Assembly: GCA_022478985.1 (NCBI GenBank)
Contig: JAKSZP010008054.1
Coordinates: 93,413 to 157,412 of the forward strand
Length of the DNA stretch: 64,000 nt
Source of the DNA: Massospora cicadina
Taxonomy: Eukaryota; Entomophthoromycota; Entomophthoromycetes; Entomophthorales; Entomophthoraceae
Direction: 5' to 3'
The notes under the pieces were generated by a model. It worked only from the letters and a program-made list of their open reading frames with translations. It searched no databases and was not told the DNA's origin. This document shows, one piece after another, positions 24,023 to 35,155 of the stretch. Numbering within the stretch: position 1 is the first letter of the stretch; each line of letters opens with the position of its first letter. The position numbers were made by a program, and so were the translations under genes.

Positions 24023-24598
24023 AGTTATAAATTCAGTGGTATATTGAAGATACGCCAAAGGAGTTTTGCACAGGGTTACAGCCACTGAGAAATAGAACTG
24101 ACAATATGAAGATCATCATCCTCAAAACAACATAATAAACCTAATAAATATGGAGCAATTTCCCCAATGGTAATATTTTATTTAATTCAATATCTACAGC
24201 AGATCCTTGCTGTTCTGCTCGCTCTCTTCTACTAACAATCCTCCTCTTTCAAACTTCTCATACCACCTATATATCAGAGACTTCAGACAACATCAACTAT
24301 TTTGCTTAGACTTTTTGTTTTGCTATATTTTCATTGAATTCTGGAAAAGTTAACTAATTATTGAATTCACTATTGCCTTAGTTCAAGGCGATCCACTCAT
24401 TATTTGTCATATGTCAACATCACTCTAACACCTGATTTGGAGGCAATTCATTAAACATTTGATCTAAGCTCAATATCACCTAACGCCCTATGTCAAGGTG
24501 CTCTCATCAATATTATCATACTCCTTGGTTCAGCCAATCTTACTTATACCGCCAAAACTACTTAGGGCCTATAATCCAGTCATATTAGAATCTTGACA
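24023..24598 (-). repeat. 5' LTR of the outer Ty3 element
   Basis: 576 bp, the pair of 10652-11225. On the minus strand it starts TGTCAAGATTC. The LINE resumes directly after the 5-bp duplication. Confidence 0.85.
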
Positions 24599-24603
24599 CC
24601 ATC

Positions 24604-27600
24604 CATAACCTTGACAACCCTAACCGTCCTCATACTCATGGGTCAGGCAACTGGAGTTGAGAATAGTGACCATAAATGCTAGGGGATGAAAAGCATAAGA
24701 CAAGGAAGAGGTACCTTTACCACTTCAAAGCAAATAATATAATAGATCTAATTTAATATTGGAGATGCAAGCAAGCACACAAAAAATATGGTGCTGAACT
24801 CAAACTGAGATGCAATGAGTCACCATGGTCTCTTCAGATCAGGTGTCAAGCTCCTTGGATGGATCATGTAGCTATCATTGCACTAAACAAGGACAAAGAC
24901 CTGGTATTCGTGGAGGAGACTCATTCCAGATGGACCATAGTAGCAGCTGATACAAATAGGGAAACATGTAAAAGTCTCTAAGCGGTTGTGGTGTATGCCT
25001 CACCAAAGTCCCACAAGAATCAACTATTTTGGCAATTTTTATTGGAGGTGCAAACTGATGCAGCCACGGTCATAGCAGAAGACCTGAACTGTTGGACAAT
25101 GCAAGCTGGGATACGTTCCCAATGACTGAGCGGCCTAACTGTAAGGCTAAAGCTATGCTAGAATACCTGGTCAATTTGTGGATATGCCTAACAATTGAAA
25201 AAGAGGATGATGACCACACCAACCTAACATGGTGGTCTTTTGATTTCAGAAAATCACTGCAGACAGGTTCACGCCTGGATCACGTGCTTGTGATGTCCTA
25301 ACTCAAACCGCTGACATCTAATATTGAAGTCAGCATAAACTTCAAAAGCAACCATATGATCATCAGTGTGGATAATGTCCTGGGTGAACCCCAAAGAACT
25401 GATAGTAGCAGATCAAACCAGCCAAGCTGAGTGATGGGTAGTGGCGCCAAACAACCAAAACTTGCCTGATCAGCTGGTTGCTTACTTGGATCATTGACCA
25501 GGAATTGATTTCCCTGAAACAATAGGTCTAAATCTAAGGAAAACTCAAGCAAGATAGCATAAAGTTTGAAAAAGCAAAAACCTACAAATGGACTGCTGCC
25601 ACTAAGCAACTGAAGGATGCCCTGGATAGCCTGAAGCTTTCCTAGTGGGACAGCAAAGAATGGTGGAGCGAGTGCTGAAAGCTACAAAAACACTATTGGG
25701 CTTAATGGATAAACAGGACATGGAGCATTATGTGAATGCTATCTATAGGTATCAAAGCCTTACAGGGATGATGATTAATGAGGGTCTGGCTTCCCTCAAG
25801 GAAATCTGATCCAAGGCCAAGACCTTGAAGGTGAAAACCATGTTAGGAAAATTGTCCTCCAATAATGAAATACTCAAGGACAATATCACATGATTTTACA
25901 GCAAACTATTCTGGTACCAAGAAATGAGCTAAGCAGCAACTGAGTCCTTTATCAACCTGGCCAAGCTGGTGCTAGGAGTCTGCTCACCAGAGGACATCCA
26001 GAATTTATCCGCTGAGATTACTATCAATGAAGTTAAATGAGCGTTAAAGGAGTCACTGATGAGGAAATTCCCAGGACCTGACAATATGTGTGTAAAAAAT
26101 TTACAGTTCCTTCCATTAACGCATTGTGCCAGAGCTTGCCAGCCTTTTCAACTCCTTTCTGCAAACTAGATGCCAGATTCCTGAGCCAGAAGATTCAGAT
26201 TGTACTTCTGTACAAAAAGGGGCCCAATGGCAACTCTGGAACTGGCGCCTAATTGCCTTGTTCAGTGCTGACTACAAACTTCAAATGTGTATTTTATTGA
26301 ATAGGCTTATGGCAACCGCCCTACATACCCTCCATCAGGCCCAGCATAGGTTCATCAGGGGATGCACCATATGGGGCATTATTGGGACTGTCCATAACGT
26401 GCAACAGGACATGCAAAGATTTGAATATGACTATCTTATGTTTCTCAACATGGAGAAGGCCTATGATCAGATAGTTTGGTCCTTTTTGCATGTGGCGTTG
26501 AAGGCGGTGGGCATCCCTGATACTTTCTGCTCCTGGATCTTGATGCTGTAAACAGGGATGATGACAAAGGTGATTAATGCCGATGGCCTTACAAGGATAT
26601 ACCAATTCATCAGGATCTCCGCCAAGGTGATTATATGTCATTAATCCTGTTCAACTTTGCATACAACGACCTCTTGGCAGCAGCAGATGTGAAACTCTGG
26701 CCTCATCCACCCCAAACAATGGCCACTAAAAATGCAAGCCTTCACCAATGACACATAGTATGGTTCAGCTCTTCAACTGACCTTCAAGATGCCAAGGAGC
26801 TCCTGAGTCTATACTGATCATCATTGAATGCAAAGTTTAACCTGGACAAAACTGCTGTAATGAGGATTAGGGCACCCAATTTTAGACCATCATATGATCT
26901 AGCACCAATCCAGAATACCCAGATGATCTGCTACCTCATATTTATTCAATAATAAGGGTCTAGTGGTACTTTAAACTGAACAGGAGGTATTGTTGAGTCT
27001 GTCAGCCCATATGGCCTTCTGGAAGCATGCATGCCTAAATCTCAAGTAAAAAGTGCTGGCTGTTAACAACTTTTATTATCCAAACTTGGTAAATAGCCCA
27101 CATACTTTTGTTGAGTCCAAATCTCAAGAAAAATTAAGACTCTGCTTTGCACCTTCCTTTGGTTTAAGACAAAAGCAGTGCTGATTGCCCTTGATGTCCT
27201 GTTCAAACCAAAGCACAAAGGGGGAATGAGCCTGCTTGATTTTGAGTCCCACACCCAGAGGATACCTGCCAAGGCCTTCATCTGATTGGTGCAATTGCAT
27301 ATGAGCTGCCTGACCCTAGCTGAACGTTAACTGGGCAAGAGCCCAGGGCCTTCAAGGGCTGGTCTCCTCTCACTCCTTGCATGCATGGATGGCAACCCAC
27401 TCCAGGCTACCTTCCCAAACAGCCAGTTCTTACTACTGGCAGTTGTGCAATCGGGCTGTGAGTCTAGGAGGTTGGTTGTTCAAAGCTTTATCATGTGATG
27501 CTAACCAGATTTGATGGGATATCAATTCTCATAATTCATCCATGAATTCTGCAACTAGTTGGTAGGAATGTAATTGAATCAGCTACAAAGTTGCAAGTAA

Positions 27601-28472
27601 TGCTATCAAAATCCTTAAGTCTACCCCAGTTAAATATAGGAAACTGTGGTTGAAAATTGGGTCCAATCAACCTACTAAACCCTGAATCCTCAATGACTGG
27701 GCAGCCAAAAGCCACAATATAAACTACCCCCTGAAGAAGTTAATTTTGGGCCTTAATTCCCATCTGGTTACATCTAAGCAAAGGTTGGTCACCTGGCAGA
27801 TCCTACACTGAGCATTCAAATCTGGTAAGTATAGCAGACCAGACTACCCAATAAGGTCTGCCCTATCTGCACCAAACTGGAAGCATATATTGGCCACTGC
27901 TATTAAAAGTGCACCATTTTCTACAAGTACTGGTCTACTATGAGGTACCTTCTTTCAGTTATTGAATTGTCAGAGGAGATGCACCCATCACAGAACCTGT
28001 TTTTTGCATTAACCCTGCAAATATCCACAATTCAGCTGTGTGCCTTCCTCTACCAATATTATATATGGGCTGTACACTCCACCCTCATTGCCAAAAGTTT
28101 CAGCAGTGAGCATCCTCATTATAAGGTTTTGGTGTTGAAGATAATTCAGATTCTATCTGATCAGCTCCAGTGGATCACCAAATTTTTGCACCTTATCCTC
28201 AGGCATTATAAAGCTGCATGTCTGGCCTTCCCCACTGGATCACTCATCATACATGACAAAGCAACAAATCAATTAAGAGTCCAATAGCCTGTAAGTCCAT
28301 CAGTGGTAGAACTGTGGCTAGAGATAGTGATCACCAACCAGCAATGGTTGGAGATGCTAGCTGGCTAGAGGCCCCCTTCCCAGTCTTTTTTTATCTTAGC
28401 TGAATCTTTTATATTCTGTCCTTCCCTCTTATTCTCTTTCATTTTTTAAATAAAGTATAGATTTTTTAAAAA
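24604..28472 (+). pseudogene. LINE ORF2: AP endonuclease and reverse transcriptase (dead)
   Basis: Endonuclease: LRIVTINARG near 24650, AEDLN near 25080 (family [GA]-D-x-N), then TWWSFDFRKS and SRLDHVL at 25228-25290. RT: EVKxALKES near 26030, YLMFLNMEKAYDQI at about 26430-26470, and AFTND at about 26739-26755, where the family has AFADD. Both RT metal-binding sites therefore carry Asn for Asp. Near the C-terminus, CPICTKLEAYIGHCYHKC (about 27855-27910) looks like a zinc-binding motif, followed by YWSTMRYLL and AFPTGSLI. Many stops and shifts make the copy non-functional. Confidence 0.85.
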
Positions 28473-28486
28473 AATCCTTACAAAAG

Positions 28487-28640
28487 TAAAATAGGACCTA
28501 AGTTGGAGCATCCTTTCTTGAAAAAGAAGATCATCCAAATTGGTCCAGTAATTTCAGAGTTATGCATGAACAAACATAGAAAAAATATATACAGGTTAAA
28601 TTGAGAATCTTCTCCTTTTTCAAGGGCATTAAAAATCAAA
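28487..28640 (+). repeat. Repeat module F, copy 1
   Basis: Shared with 32345-32520 (minus), 38405-38567 (minus) and 49575-49735 (plus). The core order is GGACCTAAGTTGGAGCAT, AAGAAGATCAT, AATTGGTCCAGTA, GAGTTATGCATGAACAAACA, ATACAGGT(C/T)AAATTGA, CTTTTTCAA. About 170 bp, non-coding. The full-length LINE is inserted at its start. Confidence 0.75.
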
Positions 28641-29484
28641 AAATACCAGCAAGCGGAGCTGCAAGTGAACATTTGTATTGCATATAAAAGTTGATGCTGA
28701 TTTACAATATTTTGAATTATGTGAAATTGTGAAATCAATATTAAAATTAAGGGATCATGTTAAAAATCACGCCGAAACCAAAAACTAAGTTAAAGGATAT
28801 TGCAACATAAACCGAGCACACATCAAAAATTAATAGGAGTTAAATTATCTAAAGAGGTGCCAAACTAGGCTATAACAATGTTTACGTTAATAAACGAAAG
28901 GTGGTTGAACAGGCTCATCGATATCATAGCTGGTGCAACAAAACCCACCCAATTAGTACCAAATTTTGTTGAAAATAAACTTAAAAATAGTAAATAATCT
29001 GAAAACCTCACTAGTCACGAAGCATATGGGGCTTCCTATTTGATCTTTCATTTTTATGGTCATCCAAGAAAATATCACGCAGTAGGAAAAATTATACATA
29101 ATTGCCTATGAATAAGCACAGGATATTATACGATTCGAGTATGATAGTAAAGCAAAATCACCAAAAGATTTTTTAGAAAGTGTTTTTGAGGTTCTTTATA
29201 AAATAGTTATAAAGTATAAAAAATCCTATCTGAAACAAACGATGTAAACATAATAAAAAGACTAACTTAATAGCCAAGTAATTAAAGAAAGAGTCAATAT
29301 AAAGATATGCTAAGAGGTGTAAACAATAACAAGCCTAAGTAAGCGAACCAGAGCTTACTTTAATACGAATAAAAATAAAGGCTAACGATGGAAACCCCCT
29401 GGGGCTTTAGGAAGAGCTCATATAGATAGGATAAGTCGGATTTTCGAAGCAACGTAAAGTTCTAGCTACCTTCATGCGCAAAAA
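28641..29484. other. Region downstream of the regulator gene
   Basis: Non-repetitive as far as I can see, AT-rich but keeping CpG dinucleotides. It may hold the 3' UTR and perhaps further exons of the minus-strand regulator; I find no convincing ones. Confidence 0.35.
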
Positions 29485-30487
29485 TTAGGCCGAGTTAAGC
29501 TGATCAAGCAAAAAGGACGCCGAAGAATTGTGGCTCTTAAAATCTGGCCCCAAGTGAGATCGAGTTGAAGGGAAATAGGCGTCCAAGTTAACCTGCGTAA
29601 GAAAAAGAGCCGCGGATCTGAAAAAGCTTTCAGGAGAAGCCAGATGTTGCTCAGATAGCCCAACCATAGCACCCACAAGCGCGCCAAAAGTCGAGTGCCG
29701 TTCAGTCTCCCACTCAAGATCCTTCTGAAACTGAGACACATCAACCACAGGGATAAGAGCGTGCACATGGCGAAAGTAGTAAACTATTGCCATCTTCTCT
29801 TGTTCTGACAAAGAGAATTTTATATTCCTCGGAAAAGCAAACGAATTCCCCTGGTCCTGTGACATTTGTGGGATAGTAGTTCCCGTTTGGATAGGTACAG
29901 GATCAATCTTTTGTTTAACAGTCTGCAGAATGCAGATTTGGAAGAGCAACGAATGAGTTGTTGGGAAAAACATTTGAAACCGGGCTCACATAAGAAAAAT
30001 CTCGGGGCTCTTGTGGAGAAAGATTATCTAAATGATAATAAATAGCTGTCCCATAAAGACTAGCTGGACTAGAAGGCAAAGGTGAGTGGAAAGTCGGACT
30101 AGGGCTCGAGTAAAAATAATTCAAATCCGACTTTCTGTTTTCAGAAACATTTTGTTCCACATATTGTTCAGAAGTTGCACTGATGGTGATTTTAGGAACG
30201 AGATCAGAAATAGTAAAGGGACCTGAGGCTGGAGGAATTTGCAAAGTATTTTGTGAGTTTTGGGTGTGTTGCCTATCTGGTATAGAACAGTGAAGATTGT
30301 TTTGGGAACGAAACCTTCGCTTTGAGGTGCGCAAATTGTACACGCAGGCTATACCATACTCAAGACAAGTAGAACAGGAAGGGTGAAAGCCATCACACAA
30401 AATATTTGCATACTGGCAGCTATCACAAGTTGTCGATTCAAAATAGTTAAGGTTAATGTGCGGATTCAGAGAAAAGTCATCAGCCAT
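29485..30487 (-). CDS. Zn(II)2Cys6-type fungal transcription factor, atypical and short
   Basis: ATG at 30487-30485. Exon 1 (30487-29972, 172 codons) and exon 2 (29922-29485) join in frame across a 49-bp GT..CTGCAG intron (29971-29923), giving about 317 residues. Cys 21, 24, 31, 38, 41 and 48 have the spacing C-x2-C-x6-C-x6-C-x2-C-x6-C of a binuclear zinc cluster. A basic linker (SKRRFR) and a Ser/Pro-rich stretch follow. Exon 2 opens like the fungal middle-homology domain (EKMAIVYYFRHVHALIPVVD, FGALVGAMVGLSEQH). Oddly, the basic residues that normally follow the second Cys (R-x-R-K-x-K) are QYANIL, so DNA binding may be altered. The protein ends early in the middle-homology region: truncated, or with further exons. 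It is the only convincing host gene; target genes unknown. Confidence 0.8.
29923..29971 (-). other. 49-bp intron in the regulator gene
   Basis: GTTTTTCCC..TTCTGCAG on the minus strand. Removing it joins the zinc-cluster frame to the middle-homology frame (..SPVSN / TVKQK..). The size suits a fungal intron; the donor is weak. Confidence 0.65.
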
Positions 30488-31080
30488 TTTCTTAATTTCA
30501 TTAATTGAGTTAACTTTATGAATACTGAGGAAAAAAGATGGAAAGAATAATAACCAGAAGGTAAGTAAAGAATCAATTGTGCCAAAAAAACTTTAAAATT
30601 AAAAAATATGTTTGTCATATCTGATGTACAAATAAGGCTTTGAAACGATAAATGAAGAATTTAAATGATTAGATAAGGGGTCTTACTTAAACTAATTATC
30701 AAACCAGAAAAACTGCTTTTAAAAAGGTAATATGAAGTTTGAGAAAGAAATGGTTTAATCGAGCGCCATCAGGGCGGGTGCGAGCAGGAAATATTCGCTG
30801 GTAGCCCAGCAGATCCTTTGCGGCACCCAGCTTAGGTAATTTATGCTCAATAAGGACAAAGGCGCTTAACCCTCTGACCTATAACCACGAGTCTCATACG
30901 GGTCAGTTTCGGGCCCACTGATTACCGTGTGACTTGTGGAATGGTTAGAAGGGAGCTTTTTTAAACATTTCGGGCCCACACCTTTGAAACTTAAATCGTA
31001 GGGCAAGGGGTTAAACATTTCATAACATTTGTCAAAACAATTCCATGCTGTTTAAATACTACAACCTTACCCTGCCCTGA
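30488..31080 (-). promoter_or_regulatory. Upstream region of the regulator gene
   Basis: About 600 bp before the ATG with no repeat matches elsewhere in the window. 30750-31010 is richer in G+C and CpG, with the word TTTCGGGCCCAC present twice (near 30905 and 30963). It probably contains the promoter and 5' UTR; I recognise no specific binding sites. Confidence 0.4.
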
Positions 31081-31240
31081 ATGTATTTTAAATCGTTTCA
31101 ATAAAAAATTGGGAAAAGAACCTCCTTCAAAAAAGGTACTAAAAAGTATGAAATAATCGAGGAATTATGAATACTCAATAACCCCTTTTTGAAGCCGACA
31201 CCATATTTTAAACTGACTTATGATAGCCATTTATAAGAAA
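31081..31240. repeat. Partial E/M repeat cut by a Helitron
   Basis: GGGAAAAGAACCTCC, then CTAAAAAGTATGAAATAATCG and the left half of module M up to AGCCATTTATAA. The sequence stops at the CTAG end of the minus-strand Helitron. Confidence 0.65.
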
Positions 31241-32344
31241 CTAGCTGATTAACCCGTGCTTCGCTAAGGTGTCTATAAAATTAATTTTCAACTTATTAAT
31301 TTGGATTTTATATTATAGATAAACAATAACCACTCAGCCAAATCTAATTGCTCAATCGAATCAACCAAAAACCACTCAGGTAAACCTAACTGAACTTATC
31401 AAATCAGCCAATAACTAATCACCCCTCAAAGCTAAACTGTGTCCTATTGATTCAACCAAAAGCCATCAACCACTCGGTCAAACAAAATAAACCTATCGAA
31501 TCAATCAAATAACATCAAACTGCTACCCGAAACATCTCTATATTAAAATCATTGTGTACGTGACATGTTTTCCAAACTGCTAAATCAACTACTTACCTTA
31601 TTTTTTATTTTACTATGGCGGCTCATCATTTTTTAGTTTTTCTTACACTTGCAATATTAGCTTTAACTATATAAATAGTTTAAATGATAAGAAAGTAATG
31701 AAATAAAAGTGATTGCGCTAGGATTTGTACAACCAACCTTTATAAAATTTAAGTTTAGAGCCAAAGGCTGAGCCGATTATGCTTGATTTTCTTATTAAAA
31801 AGATCCAGCAGTAGCAGGAACTACCCTGCTTGAAAACCACCCAAATCTTCCTTTATAACTCCATATCATCAATTGATTGATTAATGATAAGAGAGGATGG
31901 AGGAAATTATGTTCTTCCTAGCCAGAACAGGTTTGAACCCGTTACAGCATTTTTACCCCACCTTAGCTTGTGGTTACAGGTGTGTGCAACTACACCCGGT
32001 GCCGATTATGCTTGATGAGGTATTTGTAAAATCAATTGTTTTCGATTCAGTTTTGATTTAGATTAACTTGCTAATTAGCCAAATGACCACTAACCGCTTA
32101 AAACCATTTAAACTCGAATCAACCGAATATCTAACTGCTCAGTTGTAACGTTATGCCGATTTCCATTAAAAACATATAAGATTTTCACTTGTTACATATA
32201 AAACTTTTTATTTTACTATTAAAATAATATTTTTTAAAATTCATAAACCTTCTCAGGCATGCACACAACAACTCACCAAAGTTATCACAATTGGATGAAT
32301 GGTATAGGAATGCATTCGGGACATACAGACAGACAAACATACAG
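31241..32344 (-). mobile_element. Non-autonomous Helitron 1 (minus strand)
   Basis: On the minus strand the 3' end is ACCTTAGCGAAGCACGGG, a short hairpin around GCGAAGC, then TTAATCAG and CTAG at 31244-31241, followed by T. That is the Helitron 3' signature (hairpin, CTRR, T). The body matches the plus-strand copy at 32574-36352 in inverse orientation, from AATGAATGTCTG through the GTTGTGTGCATGCCTGAG block. No Rep/helicase coding. It is interrupted by a SINE at 31788-32000. The 5' TC terminus is missing. Confidence 0.8.
31788..32000 (-). mobile_element. SINE family C with an SRP/7SL-like head
   Basis: 213 bp flanked by a perfect 16-bp duplication, gccgattatgcttgat, at 31772-31787 and 32001-32016. 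On the minus strand it starts CCGGGTGTAGTTGCACACAC, then CTGTAACCACAAGCTAAGG, which resembles the 5' Alu domain of SRP RNA (CCGGGC.., TGTAAYCC, AGCT). It is followed by a box B, GGGTTCAAACC, and CTGTTCTGGCTAGGAAGAAC, which resembles the same part of family A. It ends TTTTTAATAAGAAA rather than with the shared tail. The 7SL link is an inference from this match by eye. Confidence 0.7.
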
Positions 32345-32520
32345 ACATTCATTTTTAACCGACTTTGAAAAAGAAGGTTATCAATTCGACCTGTATATGT
32401 TTTTCTTTTTCTATGTTTGTTAGCGCATAACTCTGAAAATACTGGACCAATTCAAATGATCATCTTCTCCAAAAATCGAGTATGCTCCAACTTAGGTCTC
32501 GTTTTACTTTTGTAAGTATT
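32345..32520 (-). repeat. Repeat module F, copy 2
   Basis: Reverse of 28487-28640: AACCGACTTTGAAAAAGAAGG .. GCATAACTCTGAAA .. GTATGCTCCAACTTAGG. It lies between two Helitron 5' regions that point away from it. Confidence 0.75.
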
Positions 32521-32573
32521 GGTCAAGTATCTGCCTATTAATTTAGTAAATTGGTCAAGTATCTGCCTATTAA
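32518..32573 (+). repeat. 32-bp tandem duplication beside the Helitron
   Basis: TTGGTCAAGTATCTGCC..TTAA occurs twice, separated by TTTAGTAAA. It belongs to the F-E linker and ends at the A that precedes the Helitron 5' TC. Confidence 0.85.
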
Positions 32574-32963
32574 TCTATCTATATATATCTATATATATAA
32601 AAATGAATGTCTGTGTATCTGTCTGTGTGTATGTCCCAAATGCATTCCTATACCATTCATCCAATTATGATGAAACTTTGGTGAGTTGTTGTGTGCATGC
32701 CTGAGAAGGTTTATGAATTTTAAAAAATATTATTTTAATAGCAAAATAAAAAGTTTTATATGTAACAAGTGAAAATCTTATATGTTTTTGATGGAAATCG
32801 GTATAACGTTATGACTGAGCAGTTAGATATTCGTTTGATTCGAGTTTAAATGGTTTTAAGTGGTTAGTGGTCATTTGGCTAATTAGTAAGTTAATTTAAA
32901 TCAAGATTTTGAATCAAAAGTCCAATTGATTTTAAAAATACCTCCTCTAGCATAATCGGCTCA

Positions 32964-34544
32964 AAATCCCTCTCTCTCACAAATATCACTTTTTATAACA
33001 AAAAGTGAATTGAACAAGAACTGAGAGAGCAACCAACTGCCATACCACACTGCAATTTTATAGACAGTGAACAAAGGCCAACCAACCAAGCATAGGGAAT
33101 GCAAGCCACCCATCTGTGTGCAGCACATAGAAATGGATGACTTGCCTGCACCGATAGTGAGTTTTATTAATAATAAAACCAAGTTCGTTGAGATGGACAA
33201 ACCATCTGCCAACCTTCCCGCCAGCCCAAGCCCTGACATGACTAGAAATGGGGCTGGGCATTTTACCACATATGTGCCAAGTAATAAACTGGTGACATGA
33301 ACAACTACAAAACAAACGAACGTGGAGATGGGTCATGGAGTACTAATGAATAGTATAAATAATGGGGTCAACTCCTTAGGATTGATGCCCACTGACACCC
33401 AGATGACAAATGCAACCTTCCAGGAGCGAGGGCTGATGCCAAGAACAGCAGAGTTGGGAATATTCCCCAGTGAACCTCAATCAGCAGGGGGACTGGGGCC
33501 TCACAGGGTGAGAAAACTTTTGCCAATAAAGCAAAAACCTGGATGAGGTATTGGTAGGATCTGAAACCAACTTGGATTCGAATAACAAAAATCAGCAATT
33601 TAAACTAATGGAGTCAAGCAATAAAAAGTTTTCTACTGACATGGAGAAACTTACCAAATCAACTCAGGGTATTTGGGTGAAGAACAAGTCAGGTGCCAAC
33701 CCCGAAACAGCCCAGTCAGGGGGGCAAATAGTCCTCAACCAAAATTGATTTGGTAGCATGAGTAACTCATTGGGTGGAATACCCAATACACAATTAGGCA
33801 CAATCCCCAATGAAGGCATTCTGACAGGGGGCCATAGCTCAATAATGCATCGACGGCTGATCCTATTTATCCAATCACCGAACCAAGATGATCCATTGAA
33901 GACCAACCAAGGTTGGGGTGACTCTATATCGGTGACCAAACTGGAAGCAGATATAGCATATTGCTATTATAAATATGCCATGTTCAAAAAATACTGGTCC
34001 ACAATGCAATACATCCTATCAGGCAATCATTTGCCTCCGGGTATACATCTATTGCAGAACCTGTTCTTTACAAAAACCCTGAGAATAGCTCAGATCCAAC
34101 TATGAGCCTTCATTTACCAGTATTATGTATGGGTAATTCACTGTGCGCTCGTCATCAAGGTTATGAGCAACAAGCACCCCCATCACAGAGGTTTGGTATT
34201 GAAGACCATTCAGATTATCTCTGATCAGCTCTGGCAGATCTCAAAATTCTCATGCATAATCCCCAGGTGTTATAAGGCTACGCGTTTGGCTTTCCCCACT
34301 GGATCACTCATTGCACATGATGAAGCTACTAATCATCTTAGAATAGTATGGCCTATAAGCCCACCGCTGCTAGAACCGTGGCTAGTGATGGCAATCGCTG
34401 ATCAGCAATGGTCGGAGGTGCTAGAACTCTAGTGGCCCGAATCCCCAGTCTTTTTCTTACCCTCAGCTGAATCGCCTGTATTCTGCCCTTCCCTCTTACT
34501 TTCCCTTAAATTTATTTAATAAAGTATGGAGTTTTTAAAAAAAA
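32964..34544 (+). mobile_element. Internally deleted LINE, 1.6 kb
   Basis: Flanked by tctagcataatcggctca (32946-32963) and the same with one change (34545-34562), an 18-bp target duplication. The 5' end has the LINE near-palindrome TCACTTTTTATAACAAAAAG and an ORF1-like N-terminal part (frames near 33067-33800 with repeated G-G-I-P-N-T style motifs). From about 33930 it matches the ORF2 C-terminus of the long LINE (TKLEADIAYCYYKYAMFKKY, AFPTGSLIAHDEATN) and its 3' end. APE and RT are missing, so it must have moved in trans. Confidence 0.82.
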
Positions 34545-35155
34545 TCTAGCATAATTGGCTCAGCTTTTAGCTCTAAACTTCAACTCTATAAAAGTTCAGT
34601 TGTTTGAATCCTGGTGTAATCACTTTTTATACACTTTTCTTAAACTCACTGTCAATTCTGTCTGTCTGTAATCAAATCTTACAAGCTCTATTTCAGACAC
34701 ATATATATATATAAAAGCAAATGTGTGTGTGTGCACGATACCCAGCCAAAACTAGAGCATGTAGAGCTCTGAAATCTGGCTATAGGTGGACGGGAGGGGA
34801 TCTGTGTGCACCTCGAAGCCTGATTTTTAATTTTAATAGTAAAATAAAAAGGTTTATATGTAACAAGTTAAAATTCTATGTTTTTAATGGAAATCGGTAT
34901 ATTGTTACGGCCGAGAAGTTTGATATTCGGTTGATTCGATAGTTTAAATGGTTTTGTTGAGCGGTTGGTGGTTTTGGGTTGATTAAGCTTAACGGTTTTA
35001 ATAAAGAAGTTAGTGATTGGTTGATTCGATAATTTAATTGGTTTTTGTAAGTGGTTAATGATTTTGATTGTTTCGATACATTTAGTTTTGGTTACGAAGT
35101 AATTGGTGATTGGTTGATTTTGAATCTAATTGTTTTAGCTAAGTGGTTTAGTTAA

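Larger units (their letters stand above)
10652..24598 (-). mobile_element. Ty3-type LTR retrotransposon (outer element), interrupted
   Basis: Two LTRs (10652-11225 and 24023-24598) bracket pol pieces in the minus-strand order protease, RT, RNase H, integrase. The 5-bp flanks caatc (10647-10651) and ccatc (24599-24603) are a target duplication with one change. Without the chromovirus at 13543-21419 the element is about 6.1 kb, a normal size. It sits between ORF1 and ORF2 of the LINE. All domains carry stops or shifts, and the two LTRs differ by many substitutions, so it is old. Confidence 0.88.
6514..28472 (+). mobile_element. Full-length LINE of about 8 kb, split by a nested 13.9-kb insertion
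   Basis: The perfect 14-bp duplication aatccttacaaaag at 6500-6513 and 28473-28486 brackets the element. Its parts are 6514-10651 (5' UTR and ORF1) and 24599-28472 (AP endonuclease, reverse transcriptase, 3' end), about 8.0 kb together. A Ty3 element with its own 5-bp duplication lies between them. The 3' end reads TTTAAATAAAGTATAGA..TTTTTTAAAAAAA and matches 34500-34544. The architecture (zinc-knuckle ORF1, then APE-RT ORF2) fits Tad/L1-group LINEs. Both reading frames have many stops and shifts, so the copy is dead. It inserted into repeat module F. Confidence 0.85.

Noticed and set aside
30750..31010. Structured GC-rich segment upstream of the regulator as an RNA gene.
   Set aside because: I could not find a convincing tRNA, SRP, U6 or rRNA pattern on either strand; promoter/UTR is the simpler reading.
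32580..32640. TATATA and TCTGTCTG stretch as a simple microsatellite only.
   Set aside because: It is part of the Helitron 5' end, repeated with the same downstream sequence in the inverse copy.
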